Assembly (NCBI GenBank): GCA_937975745.1 | Contig: CALJUK010000612.1 | Span: forward strand, 1 to 6,775 | DNA: 6,775 nt | Source: an uncultured Planctomycetaceae bacterium | GTDB lineage: Bacteria > Planctomycetota > Planctomycetia > Planctomycetales > Planctomycetaceae | Direction of reading: 5' to 3' | Part shown: positions 4,741 through 6,775 of the stretch, one piece after another | Layout: each line of letters begins with the position of its first letter | How positions within the stretch are numbered: position 1 is the stretch's first letter | Made by a program: the position numbers and the translations under genes | Notes under the pieces: generated by a model | Databases searched by the model: none | What the model was told of the DNA's origin: nothing | Seen by the model: only the letters and a program-made list of their open reading frames with translations

Positions 4741-6775
4741 GTGACGGTGTGGGCTTCTTTGTCGGCCGGGCTTTCGACGGCATCGAGGCTGATGTCATTG
4801 TGGGCTGCGTCATTGTGGACGACATCGGACACATAACCATAGGCATAGTAATCCTCGCCGATCGCAGGCGGGATGCCGTTCACAATGGTTCCGACGACCC
4901 GCATCCCGTTGGTCTGCAACAGCTCACGGGTACGTTTGATAACGGCCGACGTACTCTTGATCAGTCGCACGACCAGCAGGACGGCATCAACGTGTTGGGC
5001 GACAATGCACGGGTCACTGACGGCCAGAAGAGGCGGTGTATCGATCAGGACGACGTCGAAGTGTTCGGCCGCCTCGTTGAGAATTCGCGGGAGATCCTTC
5101 CGAGTGAGGAGTTCTGCCGGGTTCGAGGGGAGCGGTCCAGCGGTCAGGACCCATAGCCCGTCAACCAGCGTTTCCTGAATGGCGTTCTGGATCTGAATCT
5201 CGCCACGCAGCACGTCGGACAGGCCAATGTTGTGCAAACATCCGAAGACGTTGTGCACCGTTGGACGTCGCATATCGGCGTCGATCAGCAAGACCCGCTT
5301 GCCCGACTGAGACATCGCGATGGCCAGGTTCGAGATCGAAGTGGTCTTGCCATCGCCCGGCTCGGGGCTGGTGACTTGGATGATCTGCGGCTTGGTACTG
5401 TCGAGCGATACGAAGAGTGTCGTGCGGACCGCACGGTAGGCTTCGGCTTCGCTGGAGCCGGGATCGTGGTAGTAGCACAATGCCGGACTGATCGGACACT
5501 CGGGATCGACCTGGTCGAGTTCCAGGTGCCGGAATGTCGGAACTCCGCCCAGGATGGGAAGGTTCAGCTTGCGGCGAACTTCCGCGACAGAACGCAGTGT
5601 TGTGTCACTCATCCATTTCAGGTAGATCATTCCCAGCACAAGCCCCATGCACCCGACGATGCCGGCACCCAGAATCTTGAGTTGGCGCTTGATGACCAGC
5701 TCGACTTTCGGGGGCGCCAACTCTTGTAGACTGTAACCGTTGTTGTCCTGGACAAGCTTGCGTTCGTTCAACTGCCGGACCACGCTTTCCCAGAGCGTTT
5801 TGATGCGATTCAGGTCCTCCGAGTAGACCTGGTCCTCGGCCTGGAAGTGGGCGAGTTCCTTGGTCAGCTTGGCTTCCTTCTCGTACAGTCGTTGCAGCTC
5901 GACGTCCCGATGCTCTAGCTCGGTGAGTTGCTGTGCCAGCGATTGCAGGTAGATGCTGACGAGATCGACACCGGTTGCAGTCTCGGGCGTATCGTTGGTT
6001 GTCCCGTCGGGACGGACAAAATGTCCCTCGGGGAGCGTGACACCGCTGCTGCGGTAGAACTCGACCAGTGTCCGGATGCTTTGGCGTGCCGTCCTGACAT
6101 CCGGATGATCGGGACCGAAATCGCGCAGAAGGCGCTTTTCTTCAAGTAGCAGCGGGACCAGCTGCGCTTCCAACACCTCGCGGCCTGTCCCGCCGTCGAC
6201 GCTAGCCGCCCCACCTGCCGCTCCCGGCTGTGTATTGGCCGCCATGAATTGACGAATCAAAACCGCCAGAGAATCGCGAGATTCCCCTTTGGCGATTGCT
6301 TCCCGAATGGTCGATTGCCGCGATGTCAGTTCCGCCCTGCGCAACAGATTCTGGCGGCGTTCGTTTTCGATCGCTGTCAGGTTCTCGCGGTGCACGTTGG
6401 TTGTGGCATTCGGACCTGGATCGGCGCCGGGCGCGTAGTTCCACTGTAAAGGCGCACGCTCGCGGAAGGCGAGGTACTCCGCCTGCTTTGTCTGCAACTC
6501 CTTCAGCAGCTTGCCCTGTGCATCTGAGATCAGTTCGTAAACGTGCCCTGCGTTTTCCCGATGCGATTCTTCCAGGTAGTCGCGATAGGCATCGATGACG
6601 GCTTCCACAATTTTGGATGCGTCTTGTTCGTACTTGGTCATGAAGGTGATGTCCAGCACGTTGGTGTAGCTGCGGTCGGTGCCCGCGCTCCGCTGGACTT
6701 TGAGGTCGGTGATCAGATCATCGACAGGATCCTCTGAGACTGCAAACGAGGCAAGCTGGTCGAGATGGTGCATCT
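4731..6775 (-). CDS. Wzc/GumC-like polysaccharide co-polymerase with BY-kinase domain, N-terminus beyond window edge
   Basis: Inner-membrane protein controlling polymer length and export of exopolysaccharide or capsule; 681 codons remain open to the right edge. The visible part starts inside the Wzz/PCP domain, so the first transmembrane helix and roughly the first 100-150 residues are missing and the ATG at 6773 is not the likely start. Numbered from that ATG: periplasmic coiled-coil segments about 50-345 (for example 280-312), second membrane helix about 366-386 (LGAGIVGCMGLVLGMIYLKW), then the cytoplasmic bacterial tyrosine kinase. It has Walker A with GDGKTTS at 473-479, Walker A' VLLIDADMRRP at 494-504, Walker B DVVLIDTPP at 573-581 and a C-terminal tyrosine cluster DYYAYGYVSD (Y642, Y643, Y645, Y647), the expected autophosphorylation sites. 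A 33-residue polar tail follows the cluster. The NusG-like gene lies 168 bases downstream. Confidence 0.92.
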   Translation of the reverse strand, partial: MHHLDQLASFAVSEDPVDDLITDLKVQRSAGTDRSYTNVLDITFMTKYEQDASKIVEAVIDAYRDYLEESHRENAGHVYELISDAQGKLLKELQTKQAEYLAFRERAPLQWNYAPGADPGPNATTNVHRENLTAIENERRQNLLRRAELTSRQSTIREAIAKGESRDSLAVLIRQFMAANTQPGAAGGAASVDGGTGREVLEAQLVPLLLEEKRLLRDFGPDHPDVRTARQSIRTLVEFYRSSGVTLPEGHFVRPDGTTNDTPETATGVDLVSIYLQSLAQQLTELEHRDVELQRLYEKEAKLTKELAHFQAEDQVYSEDLNRIKTLWESVVRQLNERKLVQDNNGYSLQELAPPKVELVIKRQLKILGAGIVGCMGLVLGMIYLKWMSDTTLRSVAEVRRKLNLPILGGVPTFRHLELDQVDPECPISPALCYYHDPGSSEAEAYRAVRTTLFVSLDSTKPQIIQVTSPEPGDGKTTSISNLAIAMSQSGKRVLLIDADMRRPTVHNVFGCLHNIGLSDVLRGEIQIQNAIQETLVDGLWVLTAGPLPSNPAELLTRKDLPRILNEAAEHFDVVLIDTPPLLAVSDPCIVAQHVDAVLLVVRLIKSTSAVIKRTRELLQTNGMRVVGTIVNGIPPAIGEDYYAYGYVSDVVHNDAAHNDISLDAVESPADKEAHTVTAE
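4794..4818. repeat. In-frame 10-base direct repeat in the kinase tail
   Basis: GTCATTGTGG occurs at 4794-4803 and again at 4809-4818, a 15-base period that is a multiple of three. It encodes the doubled HNDA/HND in the C-terminal tail after the tyrosine cluster and looks like a small in-frame duplication. Confidence 0.5.

Noticed and set aside
4104..5156. 350-codon open frame on the plus strand
   Set aside because: It lies antisense to the NusG-like and kinase genes, whose domains are unmistakable, and its own translation shows no recognisable domain. Long antisense frames are expected in GC-rich coding DNA.
6771..6773. ATG as the true start of the kinase gene
   Set aside because: The protein would then begin in the middle of the Wzz/PCP domain without its first membrane helix. 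The frame is open to the edge, so the gene is partial.

Overview
The window looks like chromosomal DNA from a planctomycete-type bacterium. Three things point that way: a secreted protein joining a DUF1080 domain to a PQQ-type glucose/sorbosone dehydrogenase domain, a combination typical of Planctomycetes; an OprO/OprP-like porin carrying an N-terminal coiled coil; and long gaps between co-directional genes. The taxon is inferred from protein style and moderately high GC, not proven. There are four genes, all on the minus strand, so transcription runs from the right edge to the left. The genes at both edges are cut by the window.

Right part (4002-6775): a Wzc/GumC-like polysaccharide co-polymerase fused to a BY-kinase (its N-terminus lies beyond the right edge), then after 168 bases a NusG-family protein of the specialised RfaH/UpxY/LoaP kind. 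This pairing suggests the downstream end of an exopolysaccharide or capsule locus: the first controls polymer chain length and export, the second probably helps RNA polymerase read through a long operon. The stop codon of each gene lies at or in the loop of a perfect hairpin lacking a U-tract.

Middle (1768-4001): a 232-base gap with a possible promoter overlapped by an inverted repeat, then the exported 628-residue DUF1080-GSDH fusion, probably acting on sugars or sugar derivatives in the periplasm. Its 3' flank holds two small hairpins and then a clear Rho-independent terminator with a U-rich tail, so this gene appears to be its own transcription unit.

Left part (1-1767): the porin gene, read from a GTG start with a recognisable signal peptide and missing only its last residues at the window edge. 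About 270 bases lie between the terminator and its start. They contain a tentative promoter, a 12-base perfect palindrome framed by 7-base direct repeats just downstream of that promoter, and a 7-bp inverted repeat in the presumed leader.

I found no RNA genes, CRISPR array, insertion sequence or phage genes. Nothing here is clearly a new system. The most interesting items are the two-domain sugar enzyme, the NusG paralogue behind the kinase gene, and the palindromic sites near the two tentative promoters.
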